Assembly (NCBI GenBank): GCA_013397115.1
Contig: VWZW01004024.1
Location: 913,669 to 977,668, forward strand
Length of the DNA stretch: 64,000 nucleotides
DNA from: Edolisoma coerulescens
Lineage: Eukaryota; Chordata; Aves; Passeriformes; Campephagidae
Reading direction: 5' to 3'
A program made the position numbers and the translations under genes. Positions 21,831-33,310 of the stretch are shown one piece after another. The notes under the pieces are model-generated. The model ran no database searches and had not been told where the DNA came from. It was given only the letters and a program-made list of their open reading frames with translations. The stretch's first letter is position 1; the number at the start of each line of letters is the position of its first letter.

Positions 21831-24439
21831 CTGGGCCTGGCACTGCCAAATTCATCGATGAGAAAGATGTTCAGTGTCATGGCAGGGGCGCGAGAGCACG
21901 GGACAGGGCTGGGGAAAGGAGATTGATCCCAAGGAGGAGACAGGTTTGGGAGATCCCATCCGCAGCAGAAGAGCACCCCTGAGCCTAGCTGGAGTGGGTG
22001 CGTGGGAATGCACATTGGCACAACCAGGGAGGAAGTTGGTGCTTCAGCAGGGCCAGGGGGACTGTCCAGGCTCTGATCACAGCATCAGTGCTCACCCACA
22101 CGCGATGTTTGAGGTCAGCCAGTTCTCCATGTCCTTCACTGTCAAGGGCTGTGCTGTCCCACCAAGATTTGTCACCAGGGTGTACTTCTGCTCCTCCCTG
22201 TCTATCTCAGCTTCTGAGCATGGAGATCTCCCTGCTTCCAAACTATGCGATACATCATCTGTAACAGTCAAGTTCCCAGCTCCAAATTCCCTCCGGGCTG
22301 AGGAAGACAACCCACCCCATCAGAAAGGTCAGACCCTGCAAGCCAAGCTGATGCTACAGCCTTTCAATAAGGTGAAAGCACAGAGGTGCCGAGGAGCTGG
22401 CTTGAGGGAAGAAGGCTTTCTGTCCCCCAGTAATCTCCATGGCTCTCCAAGAGGAGTCTGTGCCTCCTTCCCCAAGGTGTAAGGGACAGGCTCTTTGGGC
22501 AGCATCACCAACACGAACACAGCACCTGCAGCTCTCACCCCAACCACCCGTCCAGCAGCACTGTGGACTCTGAAACACGCATGAATCCAACCAGAGTGTG
22601 AGACAGCCAAGAGGTTCATCACTGCTCCAGCACTGGTCTCATAGCTGCAGAGAAAGCTGTGTTTTAATACTCTGGAGAGGCTTATCAGGTCACTGAGTCA
22701 GGCACAAATCCACCCCTCCTAAGAGCCATCAGTTCTGCACACACAATGACAACTCCCTGTTATTGCCAACAGATCTGGGTCTAAGTCTCGCATGGGCTGG
22801 TGTCAACATGAATGCCAAGCACCCAAAACCCAGGCAGCAGCTCCACCCCAGAAGAGAAAGGCCACCAGCAGCCAAACAGTGTCTGTGTCTTCATGGCTGC
22901 ACTGGCACCTGACAGGAAATGCTGGCCAAATCTTCACAGTGATGGGCCAGGACAGAGCCATGTCTCCCTTCACAACCTGGACATACTGCTCCCAGAAACC
23001 TGGAGGTTTTCAGCCTTCAGGACCAATTTCTGTGAGAATGACAGCCCCACTCTCATTGTCTCACTACTGTCACTATCTTCTCCTAAGAAGAGCAGACAGC
23101 AGAAATTCAGTCAGCAGTTCCTCACATGGGACTGACAGATAATTCTCAACAACAATTAAAAAGCCTCTGTCCTTCTCCAGTGCTTTTCATCAGAGTACTT
23201 CAAAGAGCTTGACTGAACTTGTCTCCACTGCACTCCAGAGCAGAAGCAAACTCATACCAACCCCCCCGCCCAGACGGGGAAACTGAGGCACAGCGCAGGG
23301 GGACCTGTCTCCAGCCACACAAGAAGCTTTACACACAGAGCAAAACAAAAGCCACCCAGCTGGGTGAAGGAATTTGCATTGAGCATCACCAAATACATTG
23401 CTGCTCGCTGCTGGGATTTGGGGGTGAACACCAATAAAGGGGTACTTCACTCTGGCTCTGCCCTTTTTTGGTCCTTCCCCCAGCAGCTGCTACCAGGCTT
23501 TGGCACAGCTGGGTCCACCTTCAGTTTGGCCCGGCACAGCCACCCCGAGATACCCACATCACACAGGTACTTGCCACGCAACACCTTCACGCTTTCCTAG
23601 AAAATTATGCTGTTCAGATCACGTGAGCCTTCGCTCTCCCAGGTCTTCAGAGGAGGAGGAGACAGTCGCACCATTACCAGCCAGCTGAGAGGACACGATA
23701 CGAACTACTCAAATCAAGATGACTTGGCTGCATTTCAATGCCTCCCGTGGCCAGGAAAAGCAGCAATACCTCTACATACCAGGTTGATACTCATGCTGAG
23801 TCCCGTTTAGGCCACACTTACCCCTTTTGGCTGCACAGTAAAAGGGAGTACGTTCATTCTATCTGTGGCTGAGGCTTTAACCAGAGAGGCGTATCAGACA
23901 GAGTGCTTGCTTTTATTTTCTCTTGCCTTTTCTTAGGACAGTGCAGGGAAACGATTCTGCTTTAGCTCAGACTGCCCCTTCTGCAAGTTTTCACATCACT
24001 TAACTCCTCTTCAGATCTTCAGTGCCATACCAGTCCAGGAAGCCTGCCAAGGCCCATGCTAACTAAACATGGCAGCTGGCAAGCCAGGTGCTGCCAGAGG
24101 GGCTTGTCCGGCCTCCACAGCATCTTTGGTCCAAATCCTTCTCAAGAAGCAGGCAAGTGGAGAGTCTGAGCTGGGCTTGAAAGATCCATTCAGCTCCTGC
24201 ACCAACCTGCTGAAGAAGTGCCCAGTGCACCAGGAGACACAGACCAATTCATCCCAGAATGCCTTCCTCACCAGCAGGCGGGCAGGCAGCTTTAGAGAAC
24301 CTTCCACTCACCCCCAAGCACCACGTGGTGGCCTCAGGAGCTGCCCAGGCCACTGGCTTTCACCTGCTCTCCAGAACAGCCTCAAAGATCCCCAAACCTC
24401 ACCCCAGTCTGGAGCACCCGGACGCTGCGAGGACAACAC
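21831..24439. other. unique filler with one MIR-like relic
   Basis: GC-rich, no recognisable domain. A splice-like 47-base minus-strand segment (23822-23868, donor GGG|GTAAGTG) was noted but its acceptor is weak. An octamer ATTTGCAT occurs at 23372-23379. Confidence 0.55.
23262..23323 (+). mobile_element. MIR-like SINE relic, plus orientation
   Basis: CAGACGGGGAAACTGAGGCA at 23271-23290 is the MIR core with one change (consensus ACAGATGGGGAAACTGAGGCACAG). The following GACCTGTCTCCAGCCACACAAG fits the downstream MIR GACTTGCCCAAGGTCACACAG. MIRs are older than the bird-mammal split, so a readable copy in a bird suggests slow decay. Confidence 0.6.
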
Positions 24440-24660
24440 ACCAAGAGGCACCAAATGGTTGACGAATTATGCTAATTAAACTCCCCCGGCATCTGCAATG
24501 GAGAGGTGTTTGAACCTTGGTGGTCTTGGCCCAGGGCCAGCCGAGGTGATTAAATCGCACCTCCCTCCGCTCTCCCTTTGCAGTTCCAATTGCACGTGAA
24601 ATTGCTCCTCACCTCCCGGTGCACCCAGCTGCGTCCTGGACACCAGCACAGGGTTAAAAG
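24440..24660. promoter_or_regulatory. conserved-element-like block
   Basis: TTGACGAATTATGCTAATTAAACTCC from 24461 carries two ATTA-type sites. GAGGTGATTAAATCGCACC near 24544 and CCAATTGCACGTGAAATTGC near 24585 follow, the latter with a CACGTG E-box. Repeat-free. Confidence 0.4.
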
Positions 24661-25329
24661 CCACTGTCACAAGCCACAGCTCCAGGCCATGGGTCTTGGG
24701 CCCGTCAGTTCAAACAGTCCCGTGTCCAGCCAGTTGTGAGGACAAAGAGACAGTCGCTTCTGCCTTCTCCCCACTCTGAGCCTTCTTCCTTTCATTTCTT
24801 TCACCCAAAATTTGCTGCTGTAGGCAGTGGAACAGGTCTGGGGTCCCTCCTCTGTTCCCCAGGCAGGGGGACCAAGATCCAGGTTCCCCAGGCAGGCAGT
24901 GACACTGCTCCATCCCATGCAGATGGACAAACCTGTTGTCCCCTTCCACCATGTGCTTCCCTTCCAGCAAACAAGACAAAGCAAAAACAAATGCCACAGA
25001 CCATTACAGCTTCACACCCAGCAAGGGCACCAGCACATGAGGTCACTGGAGGGACCCCAAGGCCACTCTGTCACCCAGGCTGGTGCTTTCCAAGCCACAT
25101 CCTCCCAGCAGCATCTGCCAGTGGCCCTGAGATGCCAGACCTGGGTTGCAAAAGGGCCCCAGCTTCCCAACATCCTAGAAAGGCCCTGTCCCCCTCTCGC
25201 TCGGCTCCTCTGTCCCCAGGAGATACCAGACTAAGCACAGCCTGTGGTCACCCCAATTCAGGGGGACACCAGGAACAGTCACGGTGGAGAGAGCTGTTCC
25301 TCCCTGCCCCCTGCTGACACATGCTCCAC
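24661..25329. other. C-rich filler, nothing recognised
   Basis: Overlapping open frames on the + strand are proline-, serine- and glutamine-rich and show no domain. Confidence 0.55.
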
Positions 25330-25450
25330 CATGGCACTAATCCCACACTAATATGCTCCCCACAGCTGAAGCAGCCGACATAATGAAAAAGCCCATCCAC
25401 GAGGAGATAATTATATTACAAAACTATTTTAAGTCAATGAGAGCCAAGAT
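25330..25450. promoter_or_regulatory. short AT-rich conserved-element-like island
   Basis: GCCGACATAATGAAAAAGCC near 25374 and GGAGATAATTATATTACAAAAC near 25401 form a compact AT-rich island with an AATTA core among C-rich filler. Confidence 0.35.
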
Positions 25451-25904
25451 GGATGGGTCAGGGGAGTGCTGGGGACAGGCTGCCATCACTCCAGGTGTCC
25501 TCCACAGTCCAGCCACCTCCAAAGGGCTGGACTCCCTGGGTAGGGAGGGCAGGGAATCCCCAAGCTTTCTGTGCCAGGGGCTGGGCAAACCAGGAATGAG
25601 TAATACTAAAGAAAAGTGAAACACGGCCCAGCAGAGCATGGCCTCAGAGCTGATGGGAGACTGCCAGCGTGGCTTTTAGTACCCCTACTCTCAAGGCAGA
25701 CAGCAGCTCACTTCAAATTCACCAGCTCTCAGAGATAGGGGATGGCAGCCTTCATTTAAAACCACTTGCAAAACTCATCCCAGCTTGAGGGCACAACCCA
25801 GGAGGTGGAGCAGGAGCTCAGAAACAGCCACTTACTTGGTTTTTAAAACAGCACTCTGACACTCACTGCTGTCTCCTGTGTGGACAAGACAGAGCAGGGC
25901 CTGA
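25451..25904. other. unique filler, nothing recognised
   Basis: No repeats, splice-bounded open frames or motif clusters seen. Confidence 0.6.
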
Positions 25905-26006
25905 GGAATCACAGAACGGTTTTGGTTGGAAGGGACCTTAAAGATCTCGTTCCAAGCCTCTGTCATAGGCAGGAACACATTCCACTAGACCAGGTTGCTC
26001 AAAGCC
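25905..26006 (-). mobile_element. CR1 LINE fragment, extreme 3' end, minus orientation
   Basis: Read on the + strand it is the reverse of the CR1 tail: GGAATCACAGAACGG, then TTTGGTTGGAAGGGACCTTA at 25920-25939, AAGATCTCGTTCCAAGCCTC, and CCACTAGACCAGGTTGCTCA at 25982-26001. It is about 100 bases long and 5'-truncated. It is a dead fragment and supports the avian assignment. Confidence 0.93.
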
Positions 26007-26264
26007 AAGGTGTACTCTGCAGAGGAGGCCATCCGTCCTCCCACCCCCCCCCAGAAGAGGACTCAGGACCAAGGACAAAATCACCACCTCTAGTGTGATG
26101 ACACATCCAGCCTCTGAGAAACCCCAGCTGCAAGGGAAGCAGCCTAAAAGGAAAAATAGCTGGGAAAAGGGGAAACCCTGGAATCAAAGGAACCCCTAGA
26201 ACACACACCCTCCCCCTTCCCTCCTCCTTTTGTGCCTTGTTCTCTCTCTCCTTTCCCGGGCCAG
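26007..26264. other. filler with a C-run
   Basis: A run of nine C lies at 26044-26052. Nothing else recognised. Confidence 0.6.
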
Positions 26265-26480
26265 GTTTAATTTGACACCTTGAGCTTTGGTAACGAGGTG
26301 GGGAGAGAGGAGCCACAGCGGAATTCATTAGGCTGAGCACTGCAGGGCCCGCTCTCGGCGCGCTAATGACATCGGAGGATAGGGAAACGAGACAGCCGCC
26401 ACGCAGGATGAAATAAACATGAGCACTGTCAGCACTGACAGCAAAAGGGACAAAATAAGGCAGGTAGAGACCTATCCCCA
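26265..26480. promoter_or_regulatory. conserved-element-like block
   Basis: AGGTTTAATTTGACACC near 26262, GCGGAATTCATTAGGCTGAG near 26319, GGCGCGCTAATGACATCGG near 26356 and GGATGAAATAAACATGAGC near 26406 combine TAAT/ATTA cores with scattered CpG, which is unusual in the CpG-poor surroundings. Confidence 0.4.
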
Positions 26481-27660
26481 GCCGCACAATGCAAAGCGAC
26501 AGCTCCCAAAGCCCCCTGCCTGCGGATCCCCTCTGCCCTCAGCTTGGGAAAGGAGAGGGTGGCTGAGAAGGGGATGGAAAAGACAAGTAGCAATTAAGCC
26601 ACCCTTCCCATGATCAAAACACCCTTCCCCAGGCAGTCGCACTCCTTCATTCTCCTACTGCAGCAGGAGGAACTTGTGCCACCTTCTCCCAGCCGGCCTG
26701 CATGATCCCAAACTCCATGCAGTTGGTCCCCTGGTGGGGGTTCTGGGGATGCTATCTATGCCTGGGCTACACTTCTCCCTCCTCCAAACAGGACAGGGAA
26801 GGGGGGAGCAGGATGAGACAAGTACTGTACAAATCCCCAAGGCTCATCACACCAGAAACCAAGGGGGAGAGGAGCAAGCTCCACTGTGTCACGGAGCTGG
26901 TGTGCAGGCACAGACGGTGTTCCTGGCTACAGGAATCCATGGCTCTGGCACTTCTGCCAATACTTACTGTCCTCTTTGATTCTGGCAATATGCAGGCAGC
27001 CAGCAGCACCTTACTTTGCTCACCTGCAAACCCTTATCCCAAGTCCATGAGTACTCAGGTACAGCATTCCTACCAAGACTGTAATGTTTGAGGGGCAATA
27101 TGCAAGTTGCAAAGGGCAGGAAAGCTTCGGGATCTAGAAGAAGGATCTCTCTCTAGCTCAGGGCCCAGCACAGCTCCTCTTGGCGCCTCATTCTGCCCAC
27201 CACTTCTCCAATCCATCAGCCAGCACAACAGCCAGGTCAGACTTTCCTGCAATGCCCCTGATGCTCTGCAAGTTGAAATACTTCTCAGCCCAAGAACAAC
27301 ACAAGGGTTTCCTTTCCTCCAAAACATTGACCTGCCCCATCCCTCTGCGCTTCCCATGAACACCGACACACAGCACAAGAGCTCGATGCCCAGCAGATCA
27401 CTTGGGTTGACACATGCTCTCTTCCCATCAGGAATCTGAATTTTCTGCTTGGGTTTGGGGGCAAGTTTTTCTGGCTGGGCAAAGTTTCCAGAAGGCTCTT
27501 TTACAGCATTTTCACTCCACTGCTTTTAGTGCTCCCAGTTGTTGGCTCTGCTCCCAGGACATAGCAGCATGCAGGAGGGAAGGGCACACGAGGGAAAAAA
27601 AGCAAAATTCTGGAAAACAAGAGCACTGAGTACTACTCGTGGAGTGGCTGTTGGCCTGTA
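26481..27660. other. unique filler, no gene recognised
   Basis: Open frames on both strands overlap and none has a recognisable domain. Confidence 0.6.
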
Positions 27661-27663
27661 CCC

Positions 27664-27720
27664 AATCTGAACAAGTCACATGTACACACCTGACTCAGTT
27701 TCCCCATCTATTAAAATATT
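27664..27720 (-). mobile_element. MIR-like SINE relic, minus orientation
   Basis: GACTCAGTTTCCCCATCTAT at 27692-27711 followed by TAAAAT is the reversed MIR core (CCTCAGTTTCCCCATCTGTAAAAT) with two changes. The preceding GAACAAGTCAC near 27669 fits the reversed MIR GGGCAAGTCAC at the right distance. This is the best MIR match in the window. Confidence 0.68.
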
Positions 27721-27959
27721 CAGATCCTCATCTGTCCCTCTTCTCCTTCTATTCCACACCAAAAATGGCACTCACCAACAGATGCACTGCTAGATTTGCT
27801 GCATCTTTGCCACCCTGATTTTCACCCCGGCAAAGAACCCCCCACATTGATGAGAATATAAGACCCATCATATGGTTTAAATGACCCAGGGCTGTTTCCC
27901 AAAGTCCACTTAAAGGCCAGGAACACTTCCAGGCTCAGCCACTGCTCCATCCTCTGCTT

Positions 27960-28095
27960 TTATTCCCTCCCCCGGCTCCCCCAAGCATTCCTTGAAAGCG
28001 AATCGGAATTGAGTTTGTAAGTCCCTATTCATCAAGGAAATTAATTCCTTATGCATAATTCATTTCTTTTGTCAACTTTTTTTTCCCCCAAATGC
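27960..28095. promoter_or_regulatory. short conserved-element-like island with near-palindrome
   Basis: GAAAGCGAATCGGAATTGAG near 27994 leads into AAGGAAATTAATTCCTT at 28034-28050, a near-perfect inverted repeat whose arms AAGGAA/TTCCTT enclose an ATTAAT homeodomain core. TTATGCATAATTCATTTC follows at once. AT-rich among GC-rich filler. Confidence 0.4.
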
Positions 28096-31000
28096 TCCCT
28101 AAACCATCAGGAGTGGAAGCAGCAATAGGAGAATGGGAACACAAGAGGCTGTAGAGGGGAAGGAAACAGCCTTGCTTAGAGCTGACCAGCACATCACTCC
28201 AATTCCCAGCTCACAAGGTGACCCACGAGATGTCTGAGGATGAGGGAGGCCACCACAAAGTCTAAGCTACCAACAAGCAGTGAGTTTGCTGGTGGGATAA
28301 AGACCTTGTGTGCTGAAAGTCTTTGCTGTGTCTGTGTTGTTGCCTGTACCTGGAGGTAGTCAGGCTGAGGATGGTCTCAGTGTAGTTGAGCAGCATCCTG
28401 AGTAACAACTGCGAGCCCAAAGCACAGTCCAAGGCTGGCGTGGAGCAGGGAAACCAGGATGCCCAGAAGATCAAAGATGAAGGGAACTCTGATGGTGTGA
28501 AATCACAGCGTTCTGGTCTCTGCCTCAGCAGGGGTGGCAGCTCTGCTCAGGCTTTCTGCCCTCTCACAGCAGGTTATGCCAGCCTTGTGATGTTCTGGAT
28601 GGACATGCCTCTTCTCCAAGTCCAGAGCCAGCTCTCCAGCGTTCACCACATGTCTGGTCTGTAAGGAGGCATCCGCCCGTCTGGTTATTTATGGAGGAGA
28701 GCTCCGGAGCACTGTCGGAGGCCTGCTGACTGCAGAAGCATTGCTCATAGCTTTACCTTCTTGCAACTCTTCCTGCCAGCTCCACCTTGCTCCTTCCCAA
28801 GGCGAGGAGATCCTGGCTCACTCCAGCATTGGCACAGCCCAGCTCAGACATGGGGACACCACTGCTGAAACTCAAGCTGGAAGTGCTGGGGCCATGTCCA
28901 TGGCCGTAGTCCCAGAGGGATTGGGCACAGCAGTGGCTTGGCTTACAGGGCTCAGTTTACCACTGACCTATTGACATTTACACTTGCAAACGGCCAGCAA
29001 ACCACCCCCAGATACCTGACCAAAAAAGACTGTGGCACTTGGCCTGTGCTGCTAATCCCCAAACTTGAGGAGAAGTTCACACACAGCGCTCACACCCACG
29101 TACCATGACTTCCCACCCAGCAAGCTGGGAAACCCCATATAAATAAAGCTTAATTGCTGCTACTCCGACACAGCACACGCAGGCGAAACGCATGGTAGCC
29201 GAACAAACAGCAAAGCCCTGGGATTTCCTGACTCCCCCGCAGACCAGACCCACCAGTTACTGTTCAACTGAAGCCAACAGGACCATTGCCTGCCTTACCT
29301 CCACACCTGGTATTGCTCATGACTGAACATCTCCCTCTGCTAGGGAGGGGAAGGCATTTTTACAGTGAAGCTGAATTAGTTTACTGCTTCTGCGCTCCTG
29401 ACTTTCCGTGGCACTAAAGAAAAGGAGGAAATTAAGCGATGTGCTGAGGTGCCACTGCCATCTCTGACTCTCCACAGAGGGGACACAGCCCTGGCTGCAT
29501 CCCACCCCAGCCCATGGAGCAAAAGGCAGCGGATCGTGCTGTTCCCAGCACTACATTTGGACAGTAAGTAACACCACCTTGTCACGGGGGTACAGAGAGC
29601 GTTTGCAACGCCCCATTTAACTGCACTGTACTCCTATCCACAGGCTTCATCAGCATATTTCAGCAATGCCTTGATGGATGAAGATAGATGGGAGAACATC
29701 ATCCTTGGTGAAATCACTGTTTTATCAAGGTTAAACCATCCTCACGCTGCACCACCTCCCTTTGTTACTTCGTTTCCAACATAAAATTAGCAGCAGACAT
29801 AAAGCACATTTGCATGGACCTTGTTTCTCACTCCCCAGCTCATCTCTTCCTTCTGCAGGATGGAGAGGGAGGGGAAGCACAAGGAGACCTCTCCCACCTT
29901 CATGCCTAAGCCTGTCCAGCTCTGTGGGCTCTGAGGACCAAACGAAAGCCAAAATCTCTACAGATTTCATGAAGTTGCCTCTGCAGCATGGAACTACATC
30001 ATAGTAGAACTAGCGCTCTCCAATAGCTCCCAGCAGAGCCAAAGGACCACCAGCCCCTCTCTCCACTTTGGCACACCACATCCACTGTCAAGTTTCTGTG
30101 GAATGAGTGCTAAAGCCGTAGCAAGCAGAGGATGAGGAAGGAAAGCAGGAGGCAGGTAGGCTTTTGGTAGAGCCAGATGGTCTCATGGTGAAGGTACATG
30201 GGGGAATGGGATGCAGAAGGGCAGCAGCACAATAGGTGATCTTTTTCCATTGTAAGCCTAGTTGGATGAGGGTTGGAAAGCCTGGGCAATTCAAGGAAAA
30301 GGGCACAGAAGCAGGGGAGGGAAGGGAAAGGCTTTTATCTCCAGGGTCAGAAGTTCAACCCCAGCCCAGGTCAGTGGCGACAGAAAGCTGCTGCCTTCTG
30401 AAACCTCGCCAGCAGCCAGCTGGGCAGAGTGATGGATGTCCCTGCAGCTCCCAGCACTCCACGCATCCACCTGACAGGCTGGGCACATCTTCTTCCAGCT
30501 CCTCCCAAGAGCCAGCCCCTCCACACTCAGGGGACATGGCCTGCAGCAGCTGTGCTGGGCCACCAGGCAGAGCCAGCTCCCCTCCATACCCCAAGCACAC
30601 TTCGGAGCATTATCAAACCCTCTCCACAGATCCCTCTGCCAAGGAAGGCTTGTCCCCCTACTCTGCTTTACCAAAAAGGAGAAACGCATGGTCTTGAGCG
30701 ATGTCCGCCATGGATCACCCCATTTTTCCAAGATCACACATGGTATGCTTGCTGTGGAGAACAGCTTGTGCAGGGCCAAGACCCCTACACATCTTACACA
30801 AAATCATCCAATCTGGAGCCCTTAAGTGCCTGTCCTGCTAGAAACCCTAGATAACAAGCTCCCGAATCACTTAGACTCATTTCAGAGACCTTTTGGGGCT
30901 GAGTCATCCCTGCCCGGAGGCCCCAGCAGAGGACGGCACCTGTTACCCCTGCGGCTTTGAGCCAGGCACTCACTGGAGGAACACGATCCCGGTGGCTCGG

Positions 31001-31400
31001 GAATATATGAGGACAGACAACCAAGGTGGGCAGCATGCAGCTTTCAAACAGTCCACAAGACCCCTCTCTGTAGCCCCGGGCTTCTAAATACCTTTTAAAA
31101 AATCTGTACCCCCTTTGCAGCACTGTTTGACTCTGCAGGGCGCTATTAAGTTACAAGAATATCTCTGGGCCCAGGGCCAGCTGCCGTGTTGTGTGGTCTC
31201 CATTAAACACAGATGGGTTGGACTGCCTCCTGCAGGGAGACCTGCTCCAGCAGTGGCTTTGCATCCTCATCAGGAAAAAGTCAGCCTTGGCAACTAGGCT
31301 TTCTATCTATACCATCACTCATGGCCTACACGTTACACAGGCCCCCCCTTGACACTTTTCAACCAAGTCTCAGTGGTTTTTTGCACCAACAAAAACAGGT
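28096..31400. other. long unique filler, no gene recognised
   Basis: More than 3 kb with no motif cluster or clear repeat. An octamer ATTTGCAT lies at 29808-29815. Splice- and domain-free open frames occur on both strands. Confidence 0.55.
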
Positions 31401-31419
31401 GAGTTGGCTTGCAAGATCA

Positions 31420-31455
31420 TTGGCTTTACATTTGGGGAAACTGAGGCACGGGCAG
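31420..31455 (+). mobile_element. MIR-like SINE relic, plus orientation
   Basis: TTTACATTTGGGGAAACTGAGGCAC at 31425-31449 fits the MIR core TTTTACAGATGGGGAAACTGAGGCAC with few changes. The flanks are too decayed to define ends. Confidence 0.55.
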
Positions 31456-33199
31456 CCCTGGGGGCCAGCTCAGGCTCATGAAATGCTGCACTGACCAGTC
31501 CAATTGCTGCACAGCCTCCTCCCTTCACACCTCCTCTGGACCAGATCCAGACACAGCCAGCCCGTGGGGGATGCCAGCCCTCCCCTCCTCCAGCAGGATC
31601 TCTCCTTTGCTCTTTCAGCAGCAGGCAAAAGCATCCCTGATATGCAGCTGAGCAGCCAAGTGACCCTGGCAGGCAGTGACCTGGGAGAAGGTCACTTACT
31701 AAGCCAGTTGATGCCCTTGGGGGGGCCACGGGCATGTGCACACACACAGACACCCACAAACTTTCCAGGAGAGGTGTCTGGTTTCACATCTCAGCTCCTT
31801 CAGGGCTGATTCCTACACCAGCAGCATCCAGCAGGAGCAGGGCAAGCCTTGCCCTGACTCCCTATCCCTTCTGCCTGCCCCTGCCGTCCCAGTCCTGGTG
31901 CAGGCAACCCTCCAGTTTGCACGGGCCATCGCAACAAGCCCGATGGAGAAGGAGCTCGGGATGAGATGCTCACAGGGAAGTTTCTTCCAAGCTCAGCGTG
32001 CAGAGCTTGGCTCGCACTCCAAAGCGCTGCGGTTTATAGCCCTTATAAAAACATTTATATAGAAGCTGCCTGTTCTATGCATATAAGGCCAATGGCTTCA
32101 GACTTGGGCAGGCCCCAATGCTATATTGAGGCGTGGGGAATAGCCCAGCTTCCCAGTGAGCCTAGCACATCCAAAGCTGGACAGAAACCAGCCAGCATCA
32201 CAGAAAGCCTCTCCAAGAGCTATATATGGATTCTGAGTCCAGTCTGGTTTACCCTGGGAGAAGAGGGCGGGAGGGCTGTGCTGGCCAGCGCTCTCGAGAC
32301 ACAGCTACAGGGAACATGCTACCAGAAAACTAGAGAATGGGTTTATAGCAGTTAAAAGCAAAAGCAGAAAGTGGAGATTTCCTCCACTTCACCCCATTCC
32401 AGAGCAGCAAAATAAATGAGAACATGGATTAAAGAGATGCAGCTTACACTAGATCCTCAAACAAAACAAAAGCAAGACTTTCTGCAGTATAAATATGTCA
32501 CTAAACACCACAGCTCTCAGTATCAGCATCTGCAGCACAGGTTCAGGTGTTCAGAAGAGCCCAGATCTGGCTTAACACAAGACATTCAGGAAGGAAAACA
32601 ATCAGCATCGTTCAGTTTTACAACAACCACAGTTCATGCATAGCAGACAGGACCAATTTCCATTCACTCATTTCATACTGGTTGCCTCCAAATCTCCTTG
32701 GGTATCCCATTGAGGGCAGCAGAAACATCATCTCTCAGTTGATACTTCATATGCTGCCACCAAGGAAATGCCTTCTGCCTCAGTTTCCCCAGGACCCAAA
32801 CAAAGCACTCGCTCCCATGGCCATCCTGGCCTGGCACAGAGCCATTCCCGTAACGAACTTGCCCCCTCGTCCCAGTAAAAACCAGTTTGTTCCACACCCA
32901 CGCGGCTTTCGTTAAGAGCTCACGGATCACACGCGCCCCAAACTTCTCCCCCAACCCTGACCTGGGCTGTCCTCTGCCACTGCAGTGGCAGCACCTCAGC
33001 CATGGGGCACTTGGGCATCTGTCCAAAGCAAAATCGTTCTGCAAAGCTTTGCTGTCTCACAGGTACAGCCTCTTCCAAGAGTCAGATGTGTGGATTTCGG
33101 TTCCTAGAGACAATAAAGAGAAATCTATCTGGTTGCTTTAGCCCTAGCACTGGAGGGGGAATGATTTTCCCCAGCACTAATGGAGGTGCTTTTCCTTAC
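31456..33199. other. unique filler with one MIR-like scrap
   Basis: No gene recognised. TATATAG-type words at 32053 and 32219 are isolated. A reversed MIR scrap is listed separately. Confidence 0.55.
32776..32793 (-). mobile_element. MIR-like SINE scrap, minus orientation
   Basis: TGCCTCAGTTTCCCCAGG matches the reversed MIR core exactly over the first 15 bases or so, but neither flank extends the match clearly. Confidence 0.4.
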
Positions 33200-33310
33200 A
33201 TATATATCAGCTGAGATGATGTCAAGGCAGAACATTAAATTAGCCAGCCTCTATTAATTACAGCTCTCCTATGGCTCTTCCCATCTTCCAGTTGCTTTAC
33301 AAACAGCATT
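33200..33310. promoter_or_regulatory. short AT-rich island
   Basis: ACATTAAATTAGCC near 33232 and CTATTAATTACAGC near 33251 place two homeodomain-type cores within 25 bases. Small and isolated, so weakly supported. Confidence 0.25.

Noticed and set aside
23822..23868. 47-base minus-strand exon-like segment with GGG|GTAAGTG donor
   Set aside because: The upstream pyrimidine tract is weak and the surroundings look like ordinary filler.
29138..29145. TATAAATA resembling a TATA box
   Set aside because: No CpG cluster, initiator or downstream exon supports a promoter; such words occur by chance in AT-rich patches.
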